In this document: piece after piece, positions 1 to 7,478 of the stretch
How positions within the stretch are numbered: the first letter of the stretch is position 1
How the letters are laid out: every line of letters begins with the position of its first letter
DNA from: an uncultured Collinsella sp.
GTDB taxonomy: Bacteria; Actinomycetota; Coriobacteriia; Coriobacteriales; Coriobacteriaceae
Reading direction: 5' to 3'
Length of the DNA: 24,599 bases
Assembly (NCBI GenBank): GCA_959027945.1
Contig: CAUFRO010000030.1
Coordinates: 1-24,599, forward strand
Notes under the pieces: generated by a model
Seen by the model: the letters and a program-made list of their open reading frames with translations, nothing else
The model's database searches: none
Told to the model about the DNA's origin: nothing
Made by a program: the position numbers and the translations under genes

Positions 1-2
1 TC

Positions 3-809
3 ACCATCGTCATCATCCTTATTGGCGTGGGCCTTATGACCTGGCCGTGGATCTTGGACCGGCTCGAGGCCTCGGGCGTGTTCAACCAGATCAGCACCGT
101 GTCCAGTACCGTGGACGCGCTTTCGGAAGAGGAGCGCGAGCGCATCCTGTTGCAGGCTCGCTCCTTTAACGAGCAACTTGCCGGCGAGGCCACCGAGCTT
201 CCCGCCGACCAGATCGAGCCCTACGCTCAGCAGCTAATTTTTGACCGCGACCCCATGATGAGCTGGGTCGAGATCCCCTCCATCGACGTGAGCATGCCCA
301 TCTACCACGGCACAAGCGAGGAAGTCCTTATGGCGGGCGTCGGCCACCTGGAGGGCACGAGCCTGCCGGTGGGCGGCACCTCGACGCATTGCGTGCTCAC
401 CGCGCACTCGGGCATGCGCAACCTGAGCATGTTCGACGACATCCACTCGCTGGAGCCCGGCGACCTGGTGCTGTTGCACACCATGAACAAGACGCTCGCC
501 TACAAGATGGTCGACTCCGAGGTGGTGCTGCCCGAGGAGATGGAGTCGCTGACCATCGAGCCCGGCGCCGACAAGGTGACGCTCGTCACCTGCACGCCCT
601 ACGGCGTGAACGACCATCGCCTGCTGGTGCATTGCGTGCGCACCAAGTACAACAAGAAGGACGTCGACAAGCAAAAGTCGCTCGCCGGCCGTCACTGGGG
701 CAAGCGCGAGTTTGCCGTGCTCATCGTGGTCGTGGCCATTGTGCTGTTGCTGCTGGACATCGTGATCCACGCGATCCGCAAGCGCCGCAAGGCCAAGGCC
801 TCGGCATAG
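3..809 (+). CDS. Class C sortase (pilin-polymerising transpeptidase), 5'-truncated by the window edge
   Basis: The reading frame is open from base 3, so the true start lies upstream. The first visible residues (TIVIILIGVGLM) look like the end of an N-terminal membrane segment. The sortase core follows, with EIPSIDVSMPIYHG, the catalytic His in LTAHSG (codon 405-407), the catalytic Cys in TLVTCTP (codon 591-593) and the catalytic Arg in NDHRLLV (codon 618-620). A second hydrophobic helix (about 712-770) and a basic tail RKRRKAKA end the protein. Two membrane segments around the core and the PIYHG motif are typical of class C sortases, which join pilin subunits through lysine isopeptide bonds outside the membrane. 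I do not see a clear DPW/DPF lid motif; the DP present sits directly in front of the core. The pilin genes would be expected upstream of the window. A housekeeping or class B sortase is less likely. Confidence 0.9.
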   Translation, partial: TIVIILIGVGLMTWPWILDRLEASGVFNQISTVSSTVDALSEEERERILLQARSFNEQLAGEATELPADQIEPYAQQLIFDRDPMMSWVEIPSIDVSMPIYHGTSEEVLMAGVGHLEGTSLPVGGTSTHCVLTAHSGMRNLSMFDDIHSLEPGDLVLLHTMNKTLAYKMVDSEVVLPEEMESLTIEPGADKVTLVTCTPYGVNDHRLLVHCVRTKYNKKDVDKQKSLAGRHWGKREFAVLIVVVAIVLLLLDIVIHAIRKRRKAKASA

Positions 810-822
810 GACATTCTCCAGA

Positions 823-857
823 ACCACCACAATGGGGACAGGCACCTTTGTGGTGGT
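823..857. repeat. Hairpin repeat with GGGGACAGGCACC loop
   Basis: Perfect 10-bp arms (ACCACCACAA at 823-832, TTGTGGTGGT at 848-857) enclose a 15-nt loop reading TGGGGACAGGCACCT. It starts 14 bp after the sortase stop. No T-run follows, so it is not an obvious intrinsic terminator. The GGGACAG core is shared with the palindrome at 11065-11097, which suggests one family of REP-like intergenic elements. Confidence 0.7.
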
Positions 858-867
858 CGGGGCTTCC

Positions 868-932
868 AAACCATCACAACATTCGATGGAAATCGCGATT
901 TTGGCGAAAAGCGTCGAATGTTGTGATGGTTT
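868..932. repeat. Long hairpin repeat, 19-bp perfect arms, possible terminator
   Basis: Arms 868-886 (begins AAACCATCACAAC) and 914-932 are exact reverse complements over 19 bp. The 27-nt loop contains its own 12-bp palindrome, AAATCGCGATTT (890-901). The right arm runs into TTTTT (930-934), so the plus-strand transcript could terminate here. It lies 11 bp after the first hairpin in the sortase-gatC gap. Confidence 0.75.
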
Positions 933-1044
933 TTGTTGTGAGCTATGCGGTATTCGCCGCAGAGCTGCCGGACCGCGTTCGCCGCCCTCGTTACGTTTTC
1001 GCTGCATTTGGGTAAAGCGCCCGCTCCAAGCCGGCGCCGCCCTG

Positions 1045-1050
1045 TATACT
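1045..1050 (+). promoter_or_regulatory. Candidate -10 box for gatCAB
   Basis: TATACT lies 36 bp upstream of the gatC ATG and downstream of the hairpin repeats. The -35 region (near 1022-1027) matches the consensus poorly, so only the -10 element is supported. Confidence 0.4.
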
Positions 1051-1085
1051 AGAGCGGTTTATCTGTTATGCGGAAGGGAGCGCCT

Positions 1086-1397
1086 ATGGCACTCAGCGAG
1101 AAAGACGTGCGCGGCATCGCCGAGTACGCAAAGATCGCACTGACCGATGACGAGCTCACCCAGATGACGTCCTACATGAACGACGCCGTCCAGATGCTCG
1201 AGCCCGTCTTGCAATATGACTTGCCCGACGTGGAGCCCACGTTCCATCCCATCGGAAGCCTGTCCAACGTGATGGGCGATGACCTGCGCGAGCCCGAGCG
1301 CGACCTGCCGCTCGACGTTGCGCTCGAAAACGCCGGCAGCGCGCGCGACCGCTACTTCCGCGTGCCGTCCATTTTGGGAGAGGGGGAGAGCGAGTAA
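1086..1397 (+). CDS. gatC: Asp-tRNA(Asn)/Glu-tRNA(Gln) amidotransferase subunit C
   Basis: This is the 103-residue small subunit of the GatCAB amidotransferase, which amidates Glu-tRNA(Gln) and Asp-tRNA(Asn) in organisms lacking GlnRS and/or AsnRS. GatC wraps around and stabilises GatA at the interface with GatB. The sequence has the family pattern: an N-terminal helix (VRGIAEYAKIALTDDEL), a middle helix ending in MLEPVLQYD, a PT-containing linker (VEPTFHPIG), and the C-terminal RDRYFRVPSIL. I chose the ATG at 1086 because AAGGGAG lies 8 bp upstream and MALSEKDV matches the usual GatC N terminus. An in-frame ATG at 1068 would add six unsupported residues. The stop codon overlaps the gatA ATG (TAATG), so translation is probably coupled. 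Confidence 0.95.
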   Translation: MALSEKDVRGIAEYAKIALTDDELTQMTSYMNDAVQMLEPVLQYDLPDVEPTFHPIGSLSNVMGDDLREPERDLPLDVALENAGSARDRYFRVPSILGEGESE

Positions 1398-2911
1398 TGG
1401 CGCTAAGCTTCGATTCCCTTACCGCCGCCCAGATCGCCGCGGGCGTTGCCGCCGGCGACTTTACCGCTACCGAGGTGGCCCAGGCCTCCCTTGCCGCCAT
1501 CGAGGCGCGCGAGGGCGGGGTCCAGGCATTCCTGCAGGTGGCGCCCGAGCTTGCGCTCGAGGCCGCTGCGCGCGTGGATGCCGATCGTGCCGCAGGCAAG
1601 CCGCTGCCCCCGCTCGCGGGCGTGCCGTTGGCCATTAAGGACAACATGAACCTCGTGGGCACGCGCACCACCTGCGCTTCCCGCATGCTCGAGAACTACC
1701 AGAGCGTCTACACCGCCACCTGCGTCCAGCGCATGCTCGGTGCCGGCTGCCTGCCCATGGGCAAGGCCAACATGGACGAGTTTGCCTTTGGTAGCTCCAC
1801 CGAGAGCTCGGCGTTCCACCGCACTAACAACCCCTGGGATACCGAGCGCGTGCCCGGCGGCTCCTCGGGCGGCTCCGCTGCCGCTGTCGCCGCAGGCGAG
1901 GTCGCGCTCTCGCTGGGCTCGGACACCGGCGGCTCCATTCGCCAGCCGGCGTCGCTGTGCGGTGTGGTGGGCTTTAAGCCCACGTACGGCGCCGTGAGCC
2001 GTTACGGCGTGGTGGCCTTTGGCTCGTCGCTCGACCAGGTGGGCCCCTTTGGCCGCACGGTCGAGGATGTCGCGCTGGCCATGAACGCGCTTACCGGCGC
2101 GGGCCACGATCCGTACGACTGCACCAGCCAGGATTGCGCCGTCGACTTTACCGAGCACCTCAACGACAGCATCGAGGGCAAGCGCGTGGGCATTATCCCT
2201 GCGTTTATGGAGGCCGAGGGTCTGACGCCCGAGGTCAAGGTCGCTGTTCAGCGTGCCGCCCAGGAGCTGCAGAACCAGGGCGCCGAGCTGGTCGAGGTCG
2301 ACCTGCCGCACCTGGACGCCGCCATCGCCGCCTACTACGTCATCGGCCCGGCCGAGGCGTTCTCCAACCTGGCTCGCTTCGACGGCATTCGCTACGGCTA
2401 TCAGGAGGAAGGCTGCGCCAACCTGTCTGACCAGAGCTCGCTCTCGCGCGCCCACGGCTTTGGCGCCGAGGCCAAGCGCCGTCAGATGCTCGGCGCCTAC
2501 CTGCTGAGCTCGGGCGTGTACGACAAGTACTACTACGCTGCGCAAAAGGCTCGCACGCTCATCACGCAGGACTACGACGCCGCGTATGCCAAGGTGGACG
2601 CCATCCTCATGCCCGCCTCGCCGCGCACGGCCTTTAAGTTTGGCGAGATCAGCGACCCCACGCAGATGTACCTTTCGGACCTGTACACCATCTCGCTCAA
2701 CATTTGCGGCAACGGTGGTATCTCGGTGCCGCTGGGTCTGGGCGAGGATACTCAGTTGCCCGTTTCTGCTCAGCTGGTGGGACCTGCCTTTAAGGACCGT
2801 CAGCTGCTCACGTTTGCCCGCGCCCTGGAGCGCGGCTTTGCCGATGCCGCCACGGGTGCGCCCGCGCTTTCCGTCGCGCCCGATTTTGCCGGGAAGGGAG
2901 GCGAGCTGTAA
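1397..2911 (+). CDS. gatA: Asp-tRNA(Asn)/Glu-tRNA(Gln) amidotransferase subunit A
   Basis: This is the glutaminase subunit of GatCAB. It hydrolyses glutamine and channels ammonia to GatB. The 504-residue protein carries the amidase-signature Ser-cisSer-Lys triad: Lys81 in PLAIKDNMN, the cis-Ser at 156 in PGGSSGGSAAAV, and the nucleophile Ser180 in SDTGGSIRQPAS. Each is shifted by two from the S. aureus numbering I know (79/154/178). Length is close to the usual 485-500. The start overlaps the gatC stop by one base and the stop overlaps the gatB start the same way, forming a tight three-gene operon. Nothing is missing or broken. Confidence 0.97.
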   Translation: MALSFDSLTAAQIAAGVAAGDFTATEVAQASLAAIEAREGGVQAFLQVAPELALEAAARVDADRAAGKPLPPLAGVPLAIKDNMNLVGTRTTCASRMLENYQSVYTATCVQRMLGAGCLPMGKANMDEFAFGSSTESSAFHRTNNPWDTERVPGGSSGGSAAAVAAGEVALSLGSDTGGSIRQPASLCGVVGFKPTYGAVSRYGVVAFGSSLDQVGPFGRTVEDVALAMNALTGAGHDPYDCTSQDCAVDFTEHLNDSIEGKRVGIIPAFMEAEGLTPEVKVAVQRAAQELQNQGAELVEVDLPHLDAAIAAYYVIGPAEAFSNLARFDGIRYGYQEEGCANLSDQSSLSRAHGFGAEAKRRQMLGAYLLSSGVYDKYYYAAQKARTLITQDYDAAYAKVDAILMPASPRTAFKFGEISDPTQMYLSDLYTISLNICGNGGISVPLGLGEDTQLPVSAQLVGPAFKDRQLLTFARALERGFADAATGAPALSVAPDFAGKGGEL

Positions 2912-4587
2912 TGAAGGAGCTTTCCGAGGTCCTGCAGGATTGGGAGGCCGTGATCGGCCTGGAGACCCATACCGAGCTCACCGCACTCGACACCAAGATG
3001 TTCTGCAACTGTAAGCTCAGCCACGATGACGAGCCCAACGCCAACGTGTGTCCGGTGTGCCTGGGCTTGCCCGGCGCCCTGCCGGTGCCTAACAAGCGCG
3101 CCATCGAGAGCATCGTCAAGGCCGGCCTTGCCACCAACTGCGAGATCCAGCGCCACTCGATGTTCTACCGCAAGCACTACTTCTATCCCGATATGGCCAA
3201 GAACTTCCAGACCACGCAGGGTCCGGTCGCCTTTGCCATGTACGGTCACCTGGACCTGGACGTGACCGGTCGCGGTGCCGCCGAGCGCCCCGACTGCGCG
3301 TTTGGCGAGGCCGAGGCCCAGAGCCTGGCGAGCGCCTCGGCCAACGCCGAGGGCCTGTCCACGTCCATGACGTCGACCATGCGCGAAGGCAACCAGCGCG
3401 CCGGCCACCTGGCCAGCTATGACGCGTCCAACCTGCAGATGCCCGAGCGTCGCGAGGACGGTTCCTACACGGTGCCCATCCGCATCCTGCGCATCCACAT
3501 GGAGGAGGACGCCGCCAAGATGGTGCACGTGGGCGGTGCCGAGGGCCGCATTACCGCCGCGGCCGAGTCGCTCGTCGACTACAACCGCTGCGGCACGCCG
3601 CTGATCGAGCTCGTCACCGAGCCCGACTTGCGCACGCCCGAGGAAGCGCGTCTGTTTATGGAGAAGCTCCGTCGCATCTTTGTGACGCTGGGCATTTCGG
3701 ACTGCTCCATGGAGAAGGGTTCCATGCGCTGCGACGGCAACGTGTCGCTGCGCCGCCGCGGCGAGACCAAGTTGGGCACCAAGACCGAGCTCAAGAACCT
3801 CAACTCGTTTAAGAGCCTGCACGATGGCCTTGCCTACGAGATCTGCCGCCAGGCCGAGGTGCTCGAGGAGGGCGGCATCATCTATCAGGAGACCCGCCAC
3901 TGGGAGCCCAGTCGCAAGCGCACCGTGGTCATGCGTGTGAAGGAAACGGCAGACGACTATCGTCTGTTCCCCGACCCCGATCTGGCGCCGTTCGATCTGG
4001 ACGACGAGTTCATCGACCGCTGCCGTGGCGAGATCCCCGAGCTGCCCGATGCCAAGCGCGTCCGTTTTGAGGCCGACTTTGGCATTAAGGCGGCCGACGC
4101 CGAGCAGATTGCCGGCGACCCCGAGTTTGCCGAGTTTTTTGAGGCCGCCGCTGCCGGTATGGCTGGCAAGGAGGCCCAGACGGTTGCAAACTTGCTGGTG
4201 AACGAGATGATCGCCTATCTTAAGGGCGCGGGCGTGTCGCTGACCGAGTCCGGTATCGCGCCGGCTCAGGTTGCGGCGCTGGCTAAGCTGCTGGCGACCG
4301 ATGCTATCAGCTCCAACCAGGCGCACGAGGTCTTTGAGGCCATGGCCCAGACCGGCGACGACCCCAACAAGATCGTCGACGAGCGTGGTATGCGTCAGGT
4401 GAGCGATGCCGGTGCGCTGCAGCCGATTGTGGACGAGGTGCTGGCAAACTGTGCCGAGCAGGCGCAGCAGTATCGTGACGGCAACCAGAAGGTCATCGGC
4501 TTTTTGGTGGGCCAGTGCATGAAGGCGAGCCGCGGCAAGGGCAACCCGAAGCTCTTCAACGAGTTGCTGAGAACGTCGCTCTCGTAA
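2911..4587 (+). CDS. gatB: Asp-tRNA(Asn)/Glu-tRNA(Gln) amidotransferase subunit B, with an internal insertion
   Basis: This subunit binds tRNA and carries the kinase/amidotransfer active site of GatCAB. The N-terminal cradle has the zinc ligands Cys32, Cys34, Cys47 and Cys50 (FCNCK and VCPVCLGLPG), then YFYPDMAKNFQ (90-100), RIHMEEDAAKMVH (194-206) and NRCGTPLIELVTEPD. The C-terminal part (about 400-558) is the helical GatB/YqeY-type tRNA-binding domain. At 558 residues it is roughly 80 longer than the usual 475-480. Most of the extra length falls between residues 104 and 185, where the usual short segment reading like YQISQYDLP is replaced by a Gly/Ala/Ser-rich stretch. The frame stays open and codon use is unchanged, so this is an insertion and not a sequencing artefact. 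Confidence 0.96.
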   Translation: MKELSEVLQDWEAVIGLETHTELTALDTKMFCNCKLSHDDEPNANVCPVCLGLPGALPVPNKRAIESIVKAGLATNCEIQRHSMFYRKHYFYPDMAKNFQTTQGPVAFAMYGHLDLDVTGRGAAERPDCAFGEAEAQSLASASANAEGLSTSMTSTMREGNQRAGHLASYDASNLQMPERREDGSYTVPIRILRIHMEEDAAKMVHVGGAEGRITAAAESLVDYNRCGTPLIELVTEPDLRTPEEARLFMEKLRRIFVTLGISDCSMEKGSMRCDGNVSLRRRGETKLGTKTELKNLNSFKSLHDGLAYEICRQAEVLEEGGIIYQETRHWEPSRKRTVVMRVKETADDYRLFPDPDLAPFDLDDEFIDRCRGEIPELPDAKRVRFEADFGIKAADAEQIAGDPEFAEFFEAAAAGMAGKEAQTVANLLVNEMIAYLKGAGVSLTESGIAPAQVAALAKLLATDAISSNQAHEVFEAMAQTGDDPNKIVDERGMRQVSDAGALQPIVDEVLANCAEQAQQYRDGNQKVIGFLVGQCMKASRGKGNPKLFNELLRTSLS

Positions 4588-4590
4588 GCG

Positions 4591-4726
4591 GGAACCGAGG
4601 GGCCGGGCGCAGGGCCTTGCCTCTCAATTTCGGACAGTCCTGACTCACGACGGAGGCGCCACTGGCGCCTCCTGTTCGTGCGGAACTCATTGAGAGGCAA
4701 GGCCCTGCGCTCGGCCCCTCGGTTCC
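4591..4726. repeat. 136-bp nested inverted repeat downstream of gatB
   Basis: The outer arms, 4591-4628 and 4689-4726, are reverse complements over 38 bp with a single G:U-type exception (G at 4606 opposite T at 4711). The centre holds a second hairpin, GGAGGCGCC (4652-4660) / GGCGCCTCC (4664-4672), with a 3-nt loop. That is reinforced by CACGA (4646-4650) and TCGTG (4676-4680). The element begins 3 bp after the gatB stop. No gene is present in 4588-4930; this repeat, a terminator and an operator-like palindrome account for most of it. The size and symmetry suggest a palindromic mobile unit (MITE or REP/BIME class), but no transposase is nearby. Confidence 0.8.
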
Positions 4727-4775
4727 GTGACGACTCGGCCGTTCGGGTCAGGCGGGCTGATAGGAAAGATGGTGA

Positions 4776-4804
4776 CGGAGGCGCAAAATGCGCCTCCGCC
4801 TTTT
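4776..4804 (+). terminator. Intrinsic terminator of the gatCAB region
   Basis: A 10-bp GC-rich stem, CGGAGGCGCA (4776-4785) and TGCGCCTCCG (4789-4798), with an AAA loop is followed by CCTTTT. The stem sequence largely repeats the inner hairpin at 4652-4672. Confidence 0.75.
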
Positions 4805-4839
4805 GAATGTGATGAAAGTGTGGCGAAATGAGCTTAAAA

Positions 4840-4908
4840 CTTCCGTAAATGTGATAAATGTCACGTTTTACCTAGGGTAAAATGTGGGAAATATCACGTT
4901 TACGGAAG
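4840..4908. promoter_or_regulatory. Nested palindrome in the promoter region of the AAA-DUF4143 gene
   Basis: The outer arms, 4840-4855 and 4893-4908 (CTTCCGTAAATGTGAT and its near-complement), match at 15 of 16 positions. The inner arms TTTTACC (4866-4872) and GGTAAAA (4876-4882) flank a 3-nt centre. A possible -10 box, TAAAAT (4878-4883), lies within the inner arm. The whole sits 22 bp before the start codon in AT-rich DNA. An operator for a dimeric repressor or a cruciform site fits; no -35 box stands out. Confidence 0.55.
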
Positions 4909-4930
4909 ATTCTTTGCGGGAGGTTCGGCC

Positions 4931-6295
4931 ATGCAGCGAGATATCATTGCCAAGCTTAACGCTTGGAAAGCGTCAGAATATCGTAAGCCGCTTATCCTTA
5001 AGGGGGCGCGCCAGGTTGGAAAGACGTGGGCGCTTAAGGAGTTCGGTCGAACCTCGTACCGCAATTTTGTGTATCTGACGCTCGAGGAGCCGTCACCTGG
5101 GGTACAGAGCGAGTACGCTCAGTTTTTCGAAGGTACGCGCGATCCTCGACGGATCATCTCAAATCTTTCCCTGGCACTTGGACAGCCTATCGAGCCCGGC
5201 GAAACGCTGCTTATTATTGATGAGATCCAGGATTGTCCTTCTGCAGTCGGCGCCCTTAAATACTTCTGTGACGAGGCCCCCGAGTATCACGTCGCATGCG
5301 CAGGGTCTTTGTTGGGCGTTCGCTTGTCCCGTGAGACCAGCGCTTTTCCGGTGGGAAAGGTCGAGTTCATGGAGATGCGCCCCATGAGCTTTTCCGAGTT
5401 TCTGAAAGCCGAGGGCGCTGCAAACTACGACGAATACCTTGGCGGCCTGGATCAGATCGAGACAGTGCCCGATTTCTTCCATGTCCGTCTCGTCGAGCAT
5501 CTTCGTCGTTATTTTGCATGCGGCGGCATGCCAGAGGCTCTTGGCCGGTGGGTGGAGACGGGCGATATCGTTCAGGTCGATAAGGTGTTGTCTGATCTCT
5601 TGGATTCCTACGAGCGCGATTTTGCCAAGCATGGTGGCCGTGCGCAGTTCGCCAAGCTTTCGCAAATATGGAACTCGATTCCAGCTCAGTTGGCGCGCGA
5701 GAACAAAAAGTTCGTTTGGGGTGCGGTGCGCGAGGGGGCTCGTGCTCGAGAATACGAGGATGCTCTGGAATGGCTTGCCGATGCTGGGCTCATCACGGCG
5801 GTTCGCCTTAATGCTGCCGGTGGTGTGCCGCTCTCTGCGTACGATGACCTCAAGGCATTTAAAGTCTACTGTCTTGATGTCGGCTTGCTGCGCCGCATGG
5901 CAAGGCTGGATGCGTCCGCTTTTGCCATCTCGGATGCGCTATTTTCGGAGTTCAAAGGTTCGTTCGCCGAGAACTATGTGCTTCAGGCATTACTTTCACA
6001 GTTAGATGCTGCTCCGCGTTATTGGACAAACGAGAAGCCGAAGCACGAAGTCGATTTTTTGATTCAGGTCGGAAACGAAATCGTTCCCGTCGAGGTCAAA
6101 TCGGGAGAGGTCGTTCATTCCAAGAGCCTTAAGTACTATGCCGACAAGCATGCGGAGACGACTCCATTGAGGGTCCGCTACTCACTTAAGAACCTAAAGC
6201 TCGACGACGGGGTGCTCAACATTCCGTTGTATTTGGCTGATCGATCTGTCCCTCTTATCAAAAAGGCGCTTGATTGTGCGCATCTTGACGTTTAG
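4931..6295 (+). CDS. AAA-type ATPase with C-terminal DUF4143 domain
   Basis: This 454-residue protein belongs to the large group of solitary AAA_14/DUF4143 ATPases found across bacteria and archaea; their cellular role is not established. The Walker A motif is GARQVGKTW (25-33) and Walker B is LLIIDEIQ (93-100). A sensor-like GSLLG follows, then the characteristic MRPMSFSEF and GGMPEAL motifs. The C-terminal domain (from about 341) contains FAENYVLQAL, HEVDFLI and VPVEVKSG. The E...D...E-x-K spacing resembles a PD-(D/E)XK nuclease fold, although nuclease activity has not generally been shown. The start is the ATG with GGGAGG 8 bp upstream. Codons are visibly more AT-rich than in the neighbouring gatCAB genes, and the gene stands alone between palindromes, which fits horizontal acquisition. 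Confidence 0.9.
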   Translation: MQRDIIAKLNAWKASEYRKPLILKGARQVGKTWALKEFGRTSYRNFVYLTLEEPSPGVQSEYAQFFEGTRDPRRIISNLSLALGQPIEPGETLLIIDEIQDCPSAVGALKYFCDEAPEYHVACAGSLLGVRLSRETSAFPVGKVEFMEMRPMSFSEFLKAEGAANYDEYLGGLDQIETVPDFFHVRLVEHLRRYFACGGMPEALGRWVETGDIVQVDKVLSDLLDSYERDFAKHGGRAQFAKLSQIWNSIPAQLARENKKFVWGAVREGARAREYEDALEWLADAGLITAVRLNAAGGVPLSAYDDLKAFKVYCLDVGLLRRMARLDASAFAISDALFSEFKGSFAENYVLQALLSQLDAAPRYWTNEKPKHEVDFLIQVGNEIVPVEVKSGEVVHSKSLKYYADKHAETTPLRVRYSLKNLKLDDGVLNIPLYLADRSVPLIKKALDCAHLDV

Positions 6296-6359
6296 ATCCC
6301 GGGTGAGCTGACGGGCGGCGGCTAATTAATCGCTCCGTTACGGCCAGGGAGCTTGGGCC

Positions 6360-7358
6360 TTAGCGATGCTTGCTTCGCCAAGCCGTGGGTGTCATGCCGG
6401 TGTATTGCTTGAAGGCTTGGGCGAAGGCGGCCTGCTGAGGGTAGCCTAGACGCTCTGCCACCTGCGCTATCGTGAGCGCGCTATCTGCCAAAAGGTCCTG
6501 CGCTCGCTCCATACGGCGTCTGCGAATGTAGGCGCCCAGGGACTCGCCGGTTTGGGCCTTAAAGGTGGCGCATAGTTTGGAGCGGCTTGTGTAGAGCCTC
6601 TCGGCCACCTCGTTGATACCCACATGTCTGCCTTTGTCGAGCGTGCGCTCAATCATTGCCGTTGCTTCTTCGGCCATGGTTATGCTGACGCGTGTGTCTG
6701 CCGCCTGCCGCGCCTGCTTGTGGGCCGCGCGCGAACAGGCGAGCTCCGCGACCATGGTCTCCACGATGCCCTGCATATAGACGTGTCCGCCTACGGTTTG
6801 GGCACGGTCCTCGTTAATCCGGCGCAGCGTGTGATAGATGGCAGACGTCGCTTCCTCGTGCCATGGCTCGGCAAACGCCTCAAAGATTCCCGCGAACTCG
6901 GTGGGATAGCGGTGCTCCAGTTCGTCAAAATATCCAGGCAAAAAGAGCACCGAGCGCGAGTGATAAAGTTCCCCCGCAAACAGCGGGCTTAATTCCTCGC
7001 CACAGCTATCTTGGATAAAGCTGCAAACGGCATTGTTTGGCCACGGTCCATGCGATGGTTTGAGGTTCGCGGGCGTTATGCCAGTCTCGGGCATGCATGT
7101 AAGTGTGGGCGCGCTGACTTCGCTCACGCAGGCGTACGGCTCGGGTGTGTATTCGGCCAGGTACATATCGTGCGTCGGGGTGATGAAATGCTCCATGACA
7201 ATGCAGGCAGGGGAGAGAGGCATGATCCATGCGCGTCCGTGCGCCCGATCGTTTGCCACCTCGCCGGTAAAGACAGCGCCCTTGCCGGAAAGCTCCAGGC
7301 CAAACTGCTCAAACTGTGGTGCGTAGAGCTCAGTTATGTCGGTCGCAGCCCGATGCAT
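6360..7358 (-). CDS. AraC-family transcriptional regulator
   Basis: This is a 332-residue regulator read from an ATG at 7358. A TTG at 7364 would add two residues, and a purine-rich SD-like stretch (AAGGAAGGGGA) lies just upstream. Residues 1-230 form an N-terminal sensing domain that I cannot assign to a ligand. The last 100 residues are the two helix-turn-helix units of AraC/XylS proteins, with INEVAERLYTSRSKLCATFK and then IAQVAERLGYPQQAAFAQAFKQ, followed by TGMTPTAWR. The gene is divergent from the two ABC half-transporters, with 120 bp between start codons, so it very likely controls them and perhaps itself. By analogy with YbtA/PchR, which sit beside siderophore transporters, a metal-siderophore or small hydrophobic ligand is plausible. 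This is inference from context. Confidence 0.9.
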   Translation of the reverse strand: MHRAATDITELYAPQFEQFGLELSGKGAVFTGEVANDRAHGRAWIMPLSPACIVMEHFITPTHDMYLAEYTPEPYACVSEVSAPTLTCMPETGITPANLKPSHGPWPNNAVCSFIQDSCGEELSPLFAGELYHSRSVLFLPGYFDELEHRYPTEFAGIFEAFAEPWHEEATSAIYHTLRRINEDRAQTVGGHVYMQGIVETMVAELACSRAAHKQARQAADTRVSITMAEEATAMIERTLDKGRHVGINEVAERLYTSRSKLCATFKAQTGESLGAYIRRRRMERAQDLLADSALTIAQVAERLGYPQQAAFAQAFKQYTGMTPTAWRSKHR

Positions 7359-7438
7359 TTTCAAAAGCGTCCCCTTCCTTTGCGAAAACGTCCACGCCTG
7401 GCTCGATTGTGTGCCTTGGCTAACATATCAATGATAAG

Positions 7439-7459
7439 TTGAGAACGGTTAACTCTCAA
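7439..7459. promoter_or_regulatory. Operator-like inverted repeat between the AraC gene and the ABC genes
   Basis: TTGAGA (7439-7444) and TCTCAA (7454-7459) are inverted about a 9-bp centre that itself holds GTTAAC. The site lies 20 bp upstream of the first ABC start codon. This is the position expected for an AraC-family or repressor site, although AraC proteins usually prefer direct repeats. Confidence 0.35.
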
Positions 7460-7478
7460 GCCGTTAGAAAGGAATCTC

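Noticed and set aside
2800..4326. Long open frame on the minus strand across gatB
   Set aside because: It mirrors the GC-rich codon pattern of gatB, has no family motifs and is antisense to a clear gene.
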